A stretch of 56,776 bases of DNA from an uncultured Pseudomonadota bacterium (GTDB lineage Bacteria; Desulfobacterota; Desulfobacteria; Desulfobacterales; Desulfobacteraceae): NCBI GenBank assembly GCA_937880875.1, contig CALGRI010000243.1:1-56776 (forward strand). Reading direction: 5' to 3'. The position numbers and the translations under genes were made by a program. The notes below the pieces were generated by a model that worked only from the letters and a program-made list of their open reading frames with translations, did no database searches and had not been told where the DNA came from. Positions 34,736 through 45,058 of this stretch are shown here, in pieces (position 1 is the first letter of the stretch; each line of letters opens with the position of its first letter).

Positions 34736-37629
34736 ACGTAATCAGCTAAATATTTATCATATATTTGGATAACATGATTCCTAATTTCTAAAAAATGGGC
34801 CTGGGGAATTTCAAGGCTCTTTTCCTGGAGATTGAGCCTGTGTATGGCTTTTCGCATGACAAGATAGGCATTTTGAAGTCGTTCAGCCTCACATCCTGTT
34901 ATAATCCCTTCTCCATCAAGACTCTCCAGAAGCCTCATATTATCTGTCCAAATTATTAAATCAGGACAGGTATGAGCATTTTTTAAAATTAAATATTGAA
35001 CCAGAAATTCAATATCCACAATACTGCCCCTTGACTGCTTTAAATCAAAAAAATCCTTTTTAGCCTTTAAGCGCTCAACCCGCATCCGTTCCCGCATATC
35101 CCCGACCTCCCTCTTTAAGGTCGCTGCATCCCTTTTCTCAGTCAGAACAGTCTTCCTGATCTCTTCAAACCTTGAACAAAGGACTTTATCTCCGGCAACA
35201 GGTCTGGCCCGAATCAATGCCTGATGCTCCCATGTCCAGGCATCCTTTTTCATATACTCTTCAAAGGCATTAATATGGGAAACAATCATACCAGAATCAC
35301 CACCCGGTCTCAACCTCATATCTGCGCCATACAGTTTGCCTGCAGGCGTATGCATGGTTAAAGCATTGATAATTCGCTGGCCCAGATTTGAATAAAACCG
35401 GTTGATATCAATGCTCTTTTCTTTTCCTTTTGTAACCCCTGAATCTGCCTTATGTAAAAAAACAATATCAATATCTGATTTATACCCCATTTCAAGTCCG
35501 CCTACCTTGCCATATGCGATAATGGCAAACCCGCAATGTTCAAGGGTGTCATCGGATAAACCCTGGGGAACTCCATATTTTTGTGTCACGATATTCCAGG
35601 CGATCTGAAGCACTTGGGAAAGAACGGTCTGGGCAATATAGGTTAGATGGTCACTGACTTTCATCAATGGATAATTTCCACTCACATCTGCAGCAGCAAC
35701 CCGCAAATAATTGATCTGCCTGAAAATACACAATTCTTCCAGCAAAAACTCCAGATCTCCCGGGGGAATAGTCGCCATTCGAATTTCCATCTCTTTTTCC
35801 AGGGCCTGTTTGCCAGGAGGAGAATACAGGGTATCTGGATGCATGAGTTCGTCCAGCAATGCAGGATGGTTTGAAAGGAATGTAATGATCCAGGGACTTT
35901 TCTTTGCAAGGGTGATTAATGTTTCAAGCGCCCTTTCGTTTTCCAGGAGCAAAGACAAATAGCAGGTTCTTCTCTCAATGGTGATGATCAGATCAATTAA
36001 CTTGACAAAGACAGCATCAGGGTCATTTTGCTGGCCGATCTTCTTGACCAGGACCGGAATCAGCCTTGCCAGCTTTTTCCTTCCATTGGGTGTCAGCCTC
36101 TTTGTATTGGGATGTTCTTCAAGAGATCTTAAAATAGCCAATACCCTGTCAGGCTCTTTAAAACCACCGATGGCCACGGCATCTGTGACAAACTGGGGAT
36201 CATTGATGTTGATCCATAGCTCTTTAAGATCCTGAATCTCTTTGTCTGGTTTTTCCTGTTTTTCCGACACCAGCAATTGATTGAAATGATAATGAACCTT
36301 TTGCATGTGATCATTTAAGGTTTTGATAAAATCATCCCATGCCATATATCCCATGGAAAGTGCCAGGATTTTTCTTCTATCTTCCTTTTCAGGAATATCA
36401 TGAGTTTGAAGATCTGCATAGGCCTGAAGCCTGTTTTCAACCATCCGTAAAAACACATAGGAGTCTTTCAGATCTTTTTTAGTTACCTCATTAATGCAAT
36501 TATGAGTTTGTAACAGATCCAGGACCTTTAAAATCTTTGGTTCCTGGAATTTAGGCTCCACACCGCCTCGGATCAGCTGAAACAATTGTCCGAAAAATTC
36601 TATTTCCCTTATGCCGCCGGCGCCTATCTTGATATTATTTTTTAATTTTTTATTTTTTACCTGCAGGGTAATTCTGTGTTTCATATCCCGGAATGAGTCA
36701 AAAGACCCGTAATCAAAATACCGTCGGAAAATAAAAGAATTCAAAACCTTTAAAAGCTTAAGGCCGGCTTCAATGTCACCTGCAACCGGCCTTGCTTTTA
36801 TCATGGCATATCTTTCCCATTCTCTTCCCTGGGCCTGATAATATTCTTCAAAGACAGAACTGCTCATCACCAGGGGGCCGCCATCACCATAGGGCCTTAA
36901 CCGGGTATCGATCCTGTAAAAATTAATTGCCTGGGAGCCTGGTGAAAAAAAACTTAAAACTCTGCGGCAGGCTTTTGTGAAAAACTCTTCATTGGAAATA
37001 ATATTCTCCCCGTTTGTATACCCTGCCGTGGGGTAGACAAAAATAAGATCAATATCCGAAGAAAAATTCAATTCTCCGGCACCTAACTTACCCATGCCCA
37101 GAACTATCATTCCCTGAAAATTTCCTTCATAGTCAACAGGAACCCCATAGGTTTTACAAAGCTCTTCATAGATAACCTTTGTAGCCATATCAACCATGGC
37201 ATCTGCAAGATTGGACAGGTCGCAAAGTGTTTCCTCCAGCAAGGCTTTCCCTGTCAGGTCACGCCATGCAATCCTGATGGTTTCATATACCTTGACCTGT
37301 AAAAGGAGCTCCTTGACCCTTTCCACATCCATATCCTTGACAATTGTTCTTTCAAGATTTGCCTTATATGTATGATTTGAATAAGACTTGAAAAGATCTT
37401 TTGACTCGATAAGTGTTTTGAGGATATCTGGATTTTTAATAAGGATTGATGTAATAAATTCGCTGAAAAGAAAAATTTTTATGAGATCAAATTTTAACTC
37501 CAAGGGCAGGTCAAACTTCAGACCAGATTTTTTCAGGCTTTCCTTAAAGGAATCAGCCCTGGTTGTTATTGTTTTAAAAAGTTTCTTATCAAGATCAGGG
37601 AACACCCTGTCAATTTCGTTATGGTCCAT
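34732..37629 (-). CDS. glnE: Bifunctional glutamine synthetase adenylyltransferase/deadenylase
   Basis: A 965-residue protein with the two tandem nucleotidyltransferase domains of GlnE. The N-terminal deadenylase carries LGMGKLGAGELNFSSDIDLIF near residue 170 and the C-terminal adenylylase carries YGKVGGLEMGYKSDIDIVF near 695. Each has the G(G/S)xxxxxSDxD metal-binding motif, and each is followed by a helical domain (RLRPYGDGGPLV, RLRPGGDSGMIV). GlnE switches glutamine synthetase off and on according to nitrogen status, under PII control. Neither glnA nor glnB is in the window. Length is normal. Confidence 0.95.
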   Translation of the reverse strand: MDHNEIDRVFPDLDKKLFKTITTRADSFKESLKKSGLKFDLPLELKFDLIKIFLFSEFITSILIKNPDILKTLIESKDLFKSYSNHTYKANLERTIVKDMDVERVKELLLQVKVYETIRIAWRDLTGKALLEETLCDLSNLADAMVDMATKVIYEELCKTYGVPVDYEGNFQGMIVLGMGKLGAGELNFSSDIDLIFVYPTAGYTNGENIISNEEFFTKACRRVLSFFSPGSQAINFYRIDTRLRPYGDGGPLVMSSSVFEEYYQAQGREWERYAMIKARPVAGDIEAGLKLLKVLNSFIFRRYFDYGSFDSFRDMKHRITLQVKNKKLKNNIKIGAGGIREIEFFGQLFQLIRGGVEPKFQEPKILKVLDLLQTHNCINEVTKKDLKDSYVFLRMVENRLQAYADLQTHDIPEKEDRRKILALSMGYMAWDDFIKTLNDHMQKVHYHFNQLLVSEKQEKPDKEIQDLKELWININDPQFVTDAVAIGGFKEPDRVLAILRSLEEHPNTKRLTPNGRKKLARLIPVLVKKIGQQNDPDAVFVKLIDLIITIERRTCYLSLLLENERALETLITLAKKSPWIITFLSNHPALLDELMHPDTLYSPPGKQALEKEMEIRMATIPPGDLEFLLEELCIFRQINYLRVAAADVSGNYPLMKVSDHLTYIAQTVLSQVLQIAWNIVTQKYGVPQGLSDDTLEHCGFAIIAYGKVGGLEMGYKSDIDIVFLHKADSGVTKGKEKSIDINRFYSNLGQRIINALTMHTPAGKLYGADMRLRPGGDSGMIVSHINAFEEYMKKDAWTWEHQALIRARPVAGDKVLCSRFEEIRKTVLTEKRDAATLKREVGDMRERMRVERLKAKKDFFDLKQSRGSIVDIEFLVQYLILKNAHTCPDLIIWTDNMRLLESLDGEGIITGCEAERLQNAYLVMRKAIHRLNLQEKSLEIPQAHFLEIRNHVIQIYDKYLADYV

Positions 37630-38045
37630 TTATGCCCTGCCTTTACAGGTTAAATAAATAGTGCCTGAGCAAAAACAAGCAATTTTTCAGTCAAACACTG
37701 ATAGCACCATAGTATTGCCGACAAATTTTATCAAGAACACAAATAGAAATACAGAGTGATAGCAGGTAGAATTAAAAAAATAGTGAACAAACCATTTATA
37801 GGAAATACAAGGATTGGTATTATTGTTGAATTTTCAAAAGCTCAAGGATAGTGCAAGTATAGTTGAGTCTCTCAACATGATATTCGGCTAATCGGTCAAA
37901 TTAATAATGGACATAGGATACATATAACAATTGAAAAGGCCGAAATTCCCATTAAGGCGAATATCCTTTGTGTTTCTAAAACCATTGTGCTACATCGTTA
38001 TTGGCTACTTGGAGTAGTAATGAGAATAACTAAAAGTTATTGACT
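37630..38045. other. 416-base intergenic region between glnE and hsdR
   Basis: This AT-rich stretch separates the divergent glnE and hsdR genes and must hold their promoters. I see no RNA gene, no long repeat and no recognisable coding remnant. Short open frames are present, but none resembles a known protein. It marks the left edge of the restriction-modification island. Confidence 0.5.
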
Positions 38046-40436
38046 ATGACATTAAGCAAAAAAGATCTTTCCGAAAGGGATATCTGTACAAAATATATCA
38101 CTCCGGCTCTGGAAAAAGCTGGGTGGGATATAAATACCCAGATTCGGGAAGAGTATTCGTTGACAAACGGTCGGGTCATTGTCCGAGGACATCTCCATAC
38201 AAGGGCAAAAAGAAAAAGAGCGGATTACGTTCTATTTTATAAACCCAATATTCCCATGGCAATCATCGAGGCCAAAGATAATACCCACTCTATTGGAGAC
38301 GGATTGCAGCAAGGCCAGGGTTATGCAGCACTCCTAAATCTTCCATTTGTGTTCAGTTCCAATGGTGATGGATTCCTTTTCCATAATAGCCTTGAAACCC
38401 ATGGAGACATGGAACGACTACTTGGTCTGAATGAATTTCCCTCCCCGGAAAACTTATGGCGGATGTGGTGCAATCATAAAGGGATAACCCAGGAGCAAGA
38501 ATCAATTATCACCCAGGATTACTATAGTGATGGTGGCGATAAAGTTCCCCGCTATTATCAATTGTTGGCCATAAATAGAACTCTTGAGGCCATTGCAACA
38601 GGGCATAATCGGATCCTTCTTGTGATGGCTACCGGCACTGGCAAAACGTTCACAGCTTTTCAGATTATATGGCGGTTATGGAAATCACGGGTAAAAAAGA
38701 GGATTCTTTTTCTGGCAGACCGGAATGTCCTGATTGATCAAACCATGACAAATGACTTTAAACCCTTTGGCCCGGCCATGACCAAAATTCAAAAACGCCA
38801 GGCAAACAAATCCTATGAAATATATCTTTCTTTGTACCAGGCAGTTACCGGAACAGAAGATGAAAAAAATATTTACAAGCAGTTTTCGCCGGGCTTTTTT
38901 GACCTCGTGATTGTGGATGAATGTCACAGGGGAAGTGCGGCTGAAGATTCCAACTGGAGACAGATCCTGGACTATTTTTCATCTGCGACTCAAATCGGTT
39001 TAACCGCCACACCTAAAGAGACAAAAACCGTTTCCAATACAGATTATTTTGGCGATCCCATTTACACCTATTCATTACGTCAGGGGATTAATGATGGATT
39101 CTTAGCCCCATATAAAGTGATTCGTATTGATATTGACAAGGATTTAACCGGATGGAGACCTGACAAAGGGATGACAGATAAATACGGGAATGAAATCGAG
39201 GACCGTATTTTTAATCAAAGGGATTTTGACAAAACCCTGGTTCTTGAAAAACGCACCCGTTTGGTGGCAAATAAAATTTCCCAATTTTTAAAGGCTACCA
39301 ACCGATTTGATAAGACCATTGTTTTTTGTGACAATATTGACCATGCAGAGCGGATGCGCCAGGCACTTGTCAATGAAAATCCGGATCAGGTTGCCAAAAA
39401 CTCAAAATATGTGATGCGCATCACCGGAGATAATGAAGAAGGGAAGCTGGAACTGGATAATTTTATATTTCCTGAATCCCGGTATCCTGTGATTGCAACG
39501 ACCTCAAAACTTATGAGTACGGGTGTTGATGCCCAGACATGTAAACTGATAGTCCTGGATCAACGGATACAGTCCATGACTGAATTTAAGCAGATCATCG
39601 GTCGTGGCACCCGTATTAATGAAAATTACAATAAATTCTATTTTACCATCATGGATTTCAAAAAGGCCACAGAACTTTTTGCAGATCCTGATTTTGATGG
39701 GGACCCTGTGGTGATATACACCCCCAAATCCGATGAAACCATTGTACCACCAGATGATTCTTTGGCTAATAGGGAGAATCACGATTATAAATTCCCTGAT
39801 ACTGGACCGGGTGATGTGGATTATATTGAAGATGGATGGGAGCCTCCTGATTTTGATTCTGGCAATTCGCCAAAAGTAAAAAAATATTATGTGGCCAATG
39901 TGGAAGTGACCGTCGCAGCAGAAAGGGTTCAGTATTTTGATGCCGATGGAAAACTCATTACAGAATCCCTCAAAGATTATACAAAAAAGGCCATTGCCAA
40001 AGAATTTTCTTCCCTGGATGACTTTTTAAAACAATGGACTGATGCGGAAAAGAAAAAGGCAATTATTGAAGAACTTGCAAATCAAGGTGTTTTTTTCGAA
40101 GCCCTTGCCCATGAGATTGGAAGAGATATTGACCCCTTTGATATGATCTGCCATATTGCCTGGGGCAAACCCCCGTTGACCCGGAAAGAGCGGGCAGAAA
40201 ATGTCAGAAAAAGAGATTATTTTTCCAGGTACCAGGCCCAGGCAAGACAGGTGCTTGATGCCCTGCTTGATAAATATGCCGACCAGGGGGTTGTTCATAT
40301 AGAAGAGGCAAGTATTTTAACAATCAATCCCTTTACGGAGTTTGGAACCCCCATTGAAATTATTAAACGATTCGGTGGGTATAATGATTATGAAAAAGCC
40401 GTGCATGAACTTGAACAAGCAATCTATTTCGCATAA
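38046..40436 (+). CDS. hsdR: Type I restriction enzyme R (motor/nuclease) subunit
   Basis: A 796-residue HsdR. The N-terminal nuclease has [20 protein letters not shown] (about 60-79; the D...E-x-K catalytic pattern). The SF2 motor has [13 protein letters not shown] (Walker A), VDECHRGSA (DEAD-box variant), GLTATP and QIIGRGTRI. The C-terminal EcoEI-type region ends [18 protein letters not shown]. With HsdM and HsdS it moves DNA and cuts unmodified DNA. ATG 38046 is preferred to TTG 38040. First gene of a five-gene plus-strand operon. Confidence 0.93.
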   Translation: MTLSKKDLSERDICTKYITPALEKAGWDINTQIREEYSLTNGRVIVRGHLHTRAKRKRADYVLFYKPNIPMAIIEAKDNTHSIGDGLQQGQGYAALLNLPFVFSSNGDGFLFHNSLETHGDMERLLGLNEFPSPENLWRMWCNHKGITQEQESIITQDYYSDGGDKVPRYYQLLAINRTLEAIATGHNRILLVMATGTGKTFTAFQIIWRLWKSRVKKRILFLADRNVLIDQTMTNDFKPFGPAMTKIQKRQANKSYEIYLSLYQAVTGTEDEKNIYKQFSPGFFDLVIVDECHRGSAAEDSNWRQILDYFSSATQIGLTATPKETKTVSNTDYFGDPIYTYSLRQGINDGFLAPYKVIRIDIDKDLTGWRPDKGMTDKYGNEIEDRIFNQRDFDKTLVLEKRTRLVANKISQFLKATNRFDKTIVFCDNIDHAERMRQALVNENPDQVAKNSKYVMRITGDNEEGKLELDNFIFPESRYPVIATTSKLMSTGVDAQTCKLIVLDQRIQSMTEFKQIIGRGTRINENYNKFYFTIMDFKKATELFADPDFDGDPVVIYTPKSDETIVPPDDSLANRENHDYKFPDTGPGDVDYIEDGWEPPDFDSGNSPKVKKYYVANVEVTVAAERVQYFDADGKLITESLKDYTKKAIAKEFSSLDDFLKQWTDAEKKKAIIEELANQGVFFEALAHEIGRDIDPFDMICHIAWGKPPLTRKERAENVRKRDYFSRYQAQARQVLDALLDKYADQGVVHIEEASILTINPFTEFGTPIEIIKRFGGYNDYEKAVHELEQAIYFA

Positions 40437-40451
40437 ATTCCGGAGTATTCA

Positions 40452-41909
40452 ATGCCCTTAAGTACCCTCGTTAAAACCATACAGGATATTATGCGCAAGG
40501 ATGTGGGTGTTGATGGTGACGCCCAGCGTATCAGCCAGATGGTCTGGTTGTTGTTTTTAAAAATATTTGATGATAGAGAAGAAGAGTGGCAGATACTCAA
40601 CCCAAACTATAAATCACCGCTTCAGACACGTTTCAGATGGTCCAATTGGGCGGCAAATCCCGAGGGGGATACGGGTGAAGATCTCATTGATTTTGTGAAC
40701 AACGATCTTTTCCCCTACCTGAAACGACTTGCCATTACAGTCGGGGTCACCCCCCATGGGAAGGTTGTGGGACGTGTGTTTGAGGATGCCTACAATTATA
40801 TGAAATCCGGGACCCTGCTCCGCCAGGTGATCAATACCATCCAGGAGGATGTGGACTTTAATGCCTCCGAGGACCGCCATCTTTTTAATGATATCTATGA
40901 AAAAATTTTAGGTGATCTTCGATCGGCCGGCAATGCTGGGGAATACTATACCCCCAGGGCAGTCACCCAGTTCATGGTAGATATGATCAACCCCCAATTG
41001 GGTGAAACCATTCTGGATCCAGCCTGCGGGACTGGCGGTTTTCTGGTCAATGCCATTGAGCACATGGAAAAACAGGTCAAGACCACCCAGGATAAAATTG
41101 TTCTTCAAAATAGCATCCAGGGAGTGGAAAAAAAACCGTTGCCCTATATGCTGAGCATTACCAATATGATGCTCCACGGCATTGATGTGCCTGTAAAAAT
41201 CCGTCATGACAATACCCTGAGCCGCCCCTTAAAGGATTATGGTCCCAAAGACCGAGTGGACTGCATCATCACCAACCCGCCCTTTGGGGGAATGGAAGAG
41301 GATGGCATAGAGACAAATTTCTTAAAAAAATACCAGACAAGGGAAACTGCAGACCTTTTCATGGCCCTGATCATGCATTTATTAAAACATGATACGGGCC
41401 GGGCTGCAGTGGTGCTTCCGGATGGGTTTCTCTTTGGAGAAGGGGTTAAAACCACCCTTAAAAAGGAATTGCTCAAGGAGTTTAACCTTCATACCATCGT
41501 TCGCCTGCCCAATGGGGTATTCAATCCTTACACCGGCATTAAAACCAATCTGTTGTTTCTGGAAAAAGGCGGCCCGACTAAGAACGTCTGGTTTGTTGAA
41601 CACCCTTATCCCAAAGAATATAAATCATATTCCAAAGGGAAACCCCTAAGGATAGAAGAATTTGATCTGGAAAAAAAATGGTGGAACAAGCGAAACACCA
41701 CTGAATTCGCCTGGAAGGTTTCTGCAAAAGAGATCCGGAAGAGAAACTATAATCTGGATTGCAAAAACCCCCATGTCACGGTAGTGGATAATGGGGATCC
41801 TGTAAAACTGATGAAAGGATACAAGACCCTGACCGAAAAGATACAATCCACCCGGGACATGCTCAAGCTCGAATTGATGCAGGCCCTGTCAGATAACAAG
41901 AATCGATAG
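40452..41909 (+). CDS. hsdM: Type I DNA methyltransferase (M) subunit
   Basis: A 485-residue N6-adenine methyltransferase. The N-terminal HsdM helical domain (about 5-130) includes QRISQMVWLLFLKIFDDREEEW. The SAM motif is DPACGTGGFLVNAIEHME near residue 195 and the catalytic motif is TNPPFGGMEE near 275. HsdM and HsdS together methylate the recognition site to protect host DNA. It starts 15 bases after hsdR, and the next ORF begins eight bases after its stop. All motifs are intact. Confidence 0.95.
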   Translation: MPLSTLVKTIQDIMRKDVGVDGDAQRISQMVWLLFLKIFDDREEEWQILNPNYKSPLQTRFRWSNWAANPEGDTGEDLIDFVNNDLFPYLKRLAITVGVTPHGKVVGRVFEDAYNYMKSGTLLRQVINTIQEDVDFNASEDRHLFNDIYEKILGDLRSAGNAGEYYTPRAVTQFMVDMINPQLGETILDPACGTGGFLVNAIEHMEKQVKTTQDKIVLQNSIQGVEKKPLPYMLSITNMMLHGIDVPVKIRHDNTLSRPLKDYGPKDRVDCIITNPPFGGMEEDGIETNFLKKYQTRETADLFMALIMHLLKHDTGRAAVVLPDGFLFGEGVKTTLKKELLKEFNLHTIVRLPNGVFNPYTGIKTNLLFLEKGGPTKNVWFVEHPYPKEYKSYSKGKPLRIEEFDLEKKWWNKRNTTEFAWKVSAKEIRKRNYNLDCKNPHVTVVDNGDPVKLMKGYKTLTEKIQSTRDMLKLELMQALSDNKNR

Positions 41910-41917
41910 GGGATGCC

Positions 41918-43306
41918 ATGACACAAAAATCACAGCCGCATCATGCTTTGGAAAACCAGCATGTGGAATGGAAAGAATCATGGCACGATGACTATATTAA
42001 GTGGATTTGCGGCTTTGCCAATGCAAAGGGTGGCGTTCTTGTCATTGGCAAAAATGATGCAGGTAAAATCACTGGCATTCCCAATGCCAAAATACTTTTG
42101 GAACTCATCCCAAACAAGGTTCGCAGCCTGCTGGGTATTATTGTGGATGTAAACCTTTGTTCCAAAGCCGGTAAAGAATATATTGAAATTTTTGTTGCAT
42201 CCTACCCCTACCCAGTGAGCTATAAAGGTCAGTACCACTATAGAACCGGCAGCACAAAACAGGAACTCAAAGGCCCGGCTCTTGATAAATTCCTTTTAAA
42301 AAAGCAGGGAAAACGATGGGATGGTGTGCCTGTTCCCCATATTTGTCTTGATGATTTTACAGGCCAGGCCTTTGATCTTTTCCGGCAAAAATCAAAAAAA
42401 AGCGGCCGCATGAATAACACAATTCTGGACGACACTGACAAGGCTATCCTTGAAAACCTGCATCTTACGGAAACCGCATTTATCAAGCGTGCCGGTATCC
42501 TTTTATTTCACCAGACCCCTGAAAAATATGTAGACGGCGCCTATATTAAAATCGGTTTTTTCAGGACCGATGCAGAACTGCTGTACCAGGATGAAATCCA
42601 CGGCAGCCTGTTCGACCAGGCGGATAAAACCCTTGACCTGCTGTTAACCAAATATCTGAGGGCCTATATCGGATATGAGGGAATCACCCGGGTTGAAACC
42701 TACCCCTTTCCCCAAAATGCCCTGCGTGAAGCCCTGCTCAACGCCATTGTCCATAAAGATTACAGCAGTGGAGTTCCTATTCAGATCAGCGTGTATGAAG
42801 ATAAACTCTATTTTTGGAATGACGGCCAGTTGCCGGAAACCTGGACCATTGAAAATTTATTGAAAAAACATCCGTCCAAACCCTATAATCCCCTGATTGC
42901 CAATGCGTTTTTCAGGGCAGGATTGATTGAATCCTGGGGAAGGGGCATTGAAAAAATCCAGGAAGAATGCAGGGCCGTGAATGCCTTACCCCCTGAGTTT
43001 TCATATGATGCCACAGGGCTCATGATCAAATTCAGGACAAAAAATATGGATCAGGGGGCTAAAACCACAAAAAAAAGTTCACCGAAAAGTTCACCGAAAA
43101 GTTCACCGAAAACCCAAAACCGAATCCTTGATATGATCCTAGAAAATTCCCGGATATCAACTGCTAAAATGGGAGAGATCCTGGGCATTTCCAAACGGGC
43201 CGTTCTAAAGCAGACCAAGGCTCTACAAGAACTTGGAATGCTCAAGCGAATCGGCCCCGCCCGGGGCGGCCACTGGGAAATCACAACCAAAAAAGAAGAT
43301 AAATAA
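41918..43306 (+). CDS. AlbA_2 / HATPase_c_4 putative regulator with C-terminal winged helix
   Basis: A 462-residue protein. The N-terminal AlbA_2 (Schlafen-like) domain has VEWKESWHDDYIKWICGFAN and GGVLVIGKNDAGKITGI. The HATPase_c_4 region has NALREALLNAIVHKDYSSG and RAGLIESWGRGIEKI. After three KSSP repeats encoded by a 12-bp tandem repeat there is a winged helix (ILGISKRAVLKQTKALQELGMLKRIGPARGGHW). Such proteins are frequent beside type I systems, where they are called R-linked ORFs or transcriptional regulators, but their role in defence is not settled. It sits between hsdM and hsdS in the same message. Confidence 0.82.
   Translation: MTQKSQPHHALENQHVEWKESWHDDYIKWICGFANAKGGVLVIGKNDAGKITGIPNAKILLELIPNKVRSLLGIIVDVNLCSKAGKEYIEIFVASYPYPVSYKGQYHYRTGSTKQELKGPALDKFLLKKQGKRWDGVPVPHICLDDFTGQAFDLFRQKSKKSGRMNNTILDDTDKAILENLHLTETAFIKRAGILLFHQTPEKYVDGAYIKIGFFRTDAELLYQDEIHGSLFDQADKTLDLLLTKYLRAYIGYEGITRVETYPFPQNALREALLNAIVHKDYSSGVPIQISVYEDKLYFWNDGQLPETWTIENLLKKHPSKPYNPLIANAFFRAGLIESWGRGIEKIQEECRAVNALPPEFSYDATGLMIKFRTKNMDQGAKTTKKSSPKSSPKSSPKTQNRILDMILENSRISTAKMGEILGISKRAVLKQTKALQELGMLKRIGPARGGHWEITTKKEDK
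43073..43108 (+). repeat. Three in-frame copies of a 12-bp tandem repeat (KSSP linker)
   Basis: AAAAGTTCACCG is present three times, end to end, at 43073-43084, 43085-43096 and 43097-43108, with no mismatches. It encodes the KSSP linker between the ATPase-like domain and the winged helix of the AlbA_2 protein. Because the unit is a multiple of three, copy-number changes would alter only linker length. Confidence 0.95.
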
Positions 43307-43348
43307 ATTGATATCTAATCCCAAACACTTTTCCAAGAGCCTTCCATA

Positions 43349-45052
43349 ATGGCACTTCTGGAACACCATTTTGACATGGCCATTGAAACCCCGGATGGCA
43401 TCAAAAAACTACGGGAATTGATCCTGACCCTGGCCATGCAGGGAAAGTTGGTTCCCCAGGACCCGAATGATACCCCGGCCAGTGAATTATTAAAGGAAAT
43501 TGCTGCTGAAAAAAAGAAGCTGATTAAAGAGGGGAGGATTAAAGCACCAAAACCTTTGCCGCCCATTAAGGCGACTGAAATTCCCTATGAATTGCCTGTT
43601 GGGTGGGAGTGGACGAGATTAGGTGATATTGGAATATCGCAAACTGGCACTACACCCCCCAAAAAAGACCCTAATAACTATGGAAATCATATCCCGTTCA
43701 TCGGGCCTGGTGATATAAAAAATTTTTTTATCGATTACACAAATAATGGTTTATCAGAATCAGGTTTGCTAAAAGGACGATTAATTCCCGAGAATTCAAT
43801 AATGATGGTATGTATTGGTGGATCCATAGGAAAATTATCAATCAATACAATTGAGGTGACCTGTAATCAGCAGATCAATACAATCACGCCATATACGAAA
43901 GTTGATTTGAATTATCTGTTTGCGGTTTTAAGATCACCACTATTCCAAAATAAAATTCAAACTGAGGCGAGTGGCTCTGCTACACCGATTATAAATAAAC
44001 AGAAATGGATTTCTATCATTGTTCCTTTCCCATCAATTAAAATGCAAAGGAAAATTTCCAAAAAAATAAATCAATTAATGGCCCTATGCGACAAGCTGGA
44101 AACAGAACGAGATGAACGAAACCAAAAACGATTAAAACTCCATACCGCCATCATGGACAAACTTTTTTCCGTATCTGATCCAACACAATTCAACCAATCC
44201 TGGAACTTTGTCACCCGGCATTTTGATGATATCTATTCGGTGCCGGAAAATGTGGAAGATCTAAAAAAAGCCATCCTGCAACTGGCAGTCATGGGGAAAT
44301 TGGTGCCCCAGAATTCAGATGACCAACCAGCCAGTGAATTGTTAAAAGAAATAGACATTGAAAAAAAGAGACTGATTAAAGAGGGGAAGATCAAGAAACA
44401 GAAACCTTTGCCGCCCATCAAGGCGAATGAGATACCATATAAACTGCCCGAAGGGTGGATGTGGTGTCGGTTGGGAACCGTTTCAGAGCTCATAACAAAA
44501 GGTTCTTCTCCTAAATGGCAAGGGGTTCAATATACTGATGCAAAGGATGGTATTTTTTTTGTAACAAGTAAAAATGTTGGAACTTATCAGCTAAAACTAA
44601 AGGATAAAAGATACGTTGAAAAAACATTTAATACCCTTAGTCCCAGATCAATATTGAATAAAAATGACATATTAATGAACATTGTTGGTGCCTCAATTGG
44701 GAGGGTAGCGATTTATGATTTAAATGAAATGGCAAATATTAATCAGGCTGTTTGTTTAATACGGTTGTTTAAAACATCGAATTGCTATGATTATGATTTT
44801 CTCTTATATTTTTTGAATAGCCCAACTTGTATAGCATATATGTTTGATAAGCAGGTTGATAATGCACGTGCAAATTTAAGCATGGCTAATATCAATAAGT
44901 TTGTAATACCACTCCCTCCCCTCACGGAACAAAAACGTATCGTCAAAAAAATCGATCAATTAATGGAATTGTGCAATTCACTTGAACTTCAGCTTAAAGA
45001 ATCAACAAACAGACAGACCTCTATCCTCAATGCAGTTTTGATGGAACTATAA
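43349..45052 (+). CDS. hsdS: Type I specificity (S) subunit
   Basis: A 567-residue HsdS with two target-recognition domains. The first runs about 90-225 (GWEWTRLGDIGISQTGTTPP) and the second about 370-520 (GWMWCRLGTVSELITKGSSP). Each is preceded by a similar leader of about 75 residues and followed by a coiled coil (KINQLMALCDKLETERDER; KIDQLMELCNSLELQLKES). The two halves bind the two parts of a split recognition site. The long leaders with LPPIKA(T/N)EIPY are nearly the same and form a DNA-level direct repeat. The start ATG has no strong ribosome-binding site. Confidence 0.92.
   Translation: MALLEHHFDMAIETPDGIKKLRELILTLAMQGKLVPQDPNDTPASELLKEIAAEKKKLIKEGRIKAPKPLPPIKATEIPYELPVGWEWTRLGDIGISQTGTTPPKKDPNNYGNHIPFIGPGDIKNFFIDYTNNGLSESGLLKGRLIPENSIMMVCIGGSIGKLSINTIEVTCNQQINTITPYTKVDLNYLFAVLRSPLFQNKIQTEASGSATPIINKQKWISIIVPFPSIKMQRKISKKINQLMALCDKLETERDERNQKRLKLHTAIMDKLFSVSDPTQFNQSWNFVTRHFDDIYSVPENVEDLKKAILQLAVMGKLVPQNSDDQPASELLKEIDIEKKRLIKEGKIKKQKPLPPIKANEIPYKLPEGWMWCRLGTVSELITKGSSPKWQGVQYTDAKDGIFFVTSKNVGTYQLKLKDKRYVEKTFNTLSPRSILNKNDILMNIVGASIGRVAIYDLNEMANINQAVCLIRLFKTSNCYDYDFLLYFLNSPTCIAYMFDKQVDNARANLSMANINKFVIPLPPLTEQKRIVKKIDQLMELCNSLELQLKESTNRQTSILNAVLMEL
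43394..44485 (+). repeat. Long imperfect direct repeat inside hsdS (units 43394-43630 and about 44245-44485)
   Basis: The two units encode the leaders before each recognition domain. Matching stretches include GKLVPQ, ASELLKEI, LIKEG and KPLPPIKA, and at DNA level CCTTTGCCGCCCAT is identical. The units flank the first recognition domain. Recombination between them, or with other hsdS genes, could exchange recognition domains. Confidence 0.75.
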
Positions 45053-45058
45053 AAACAA

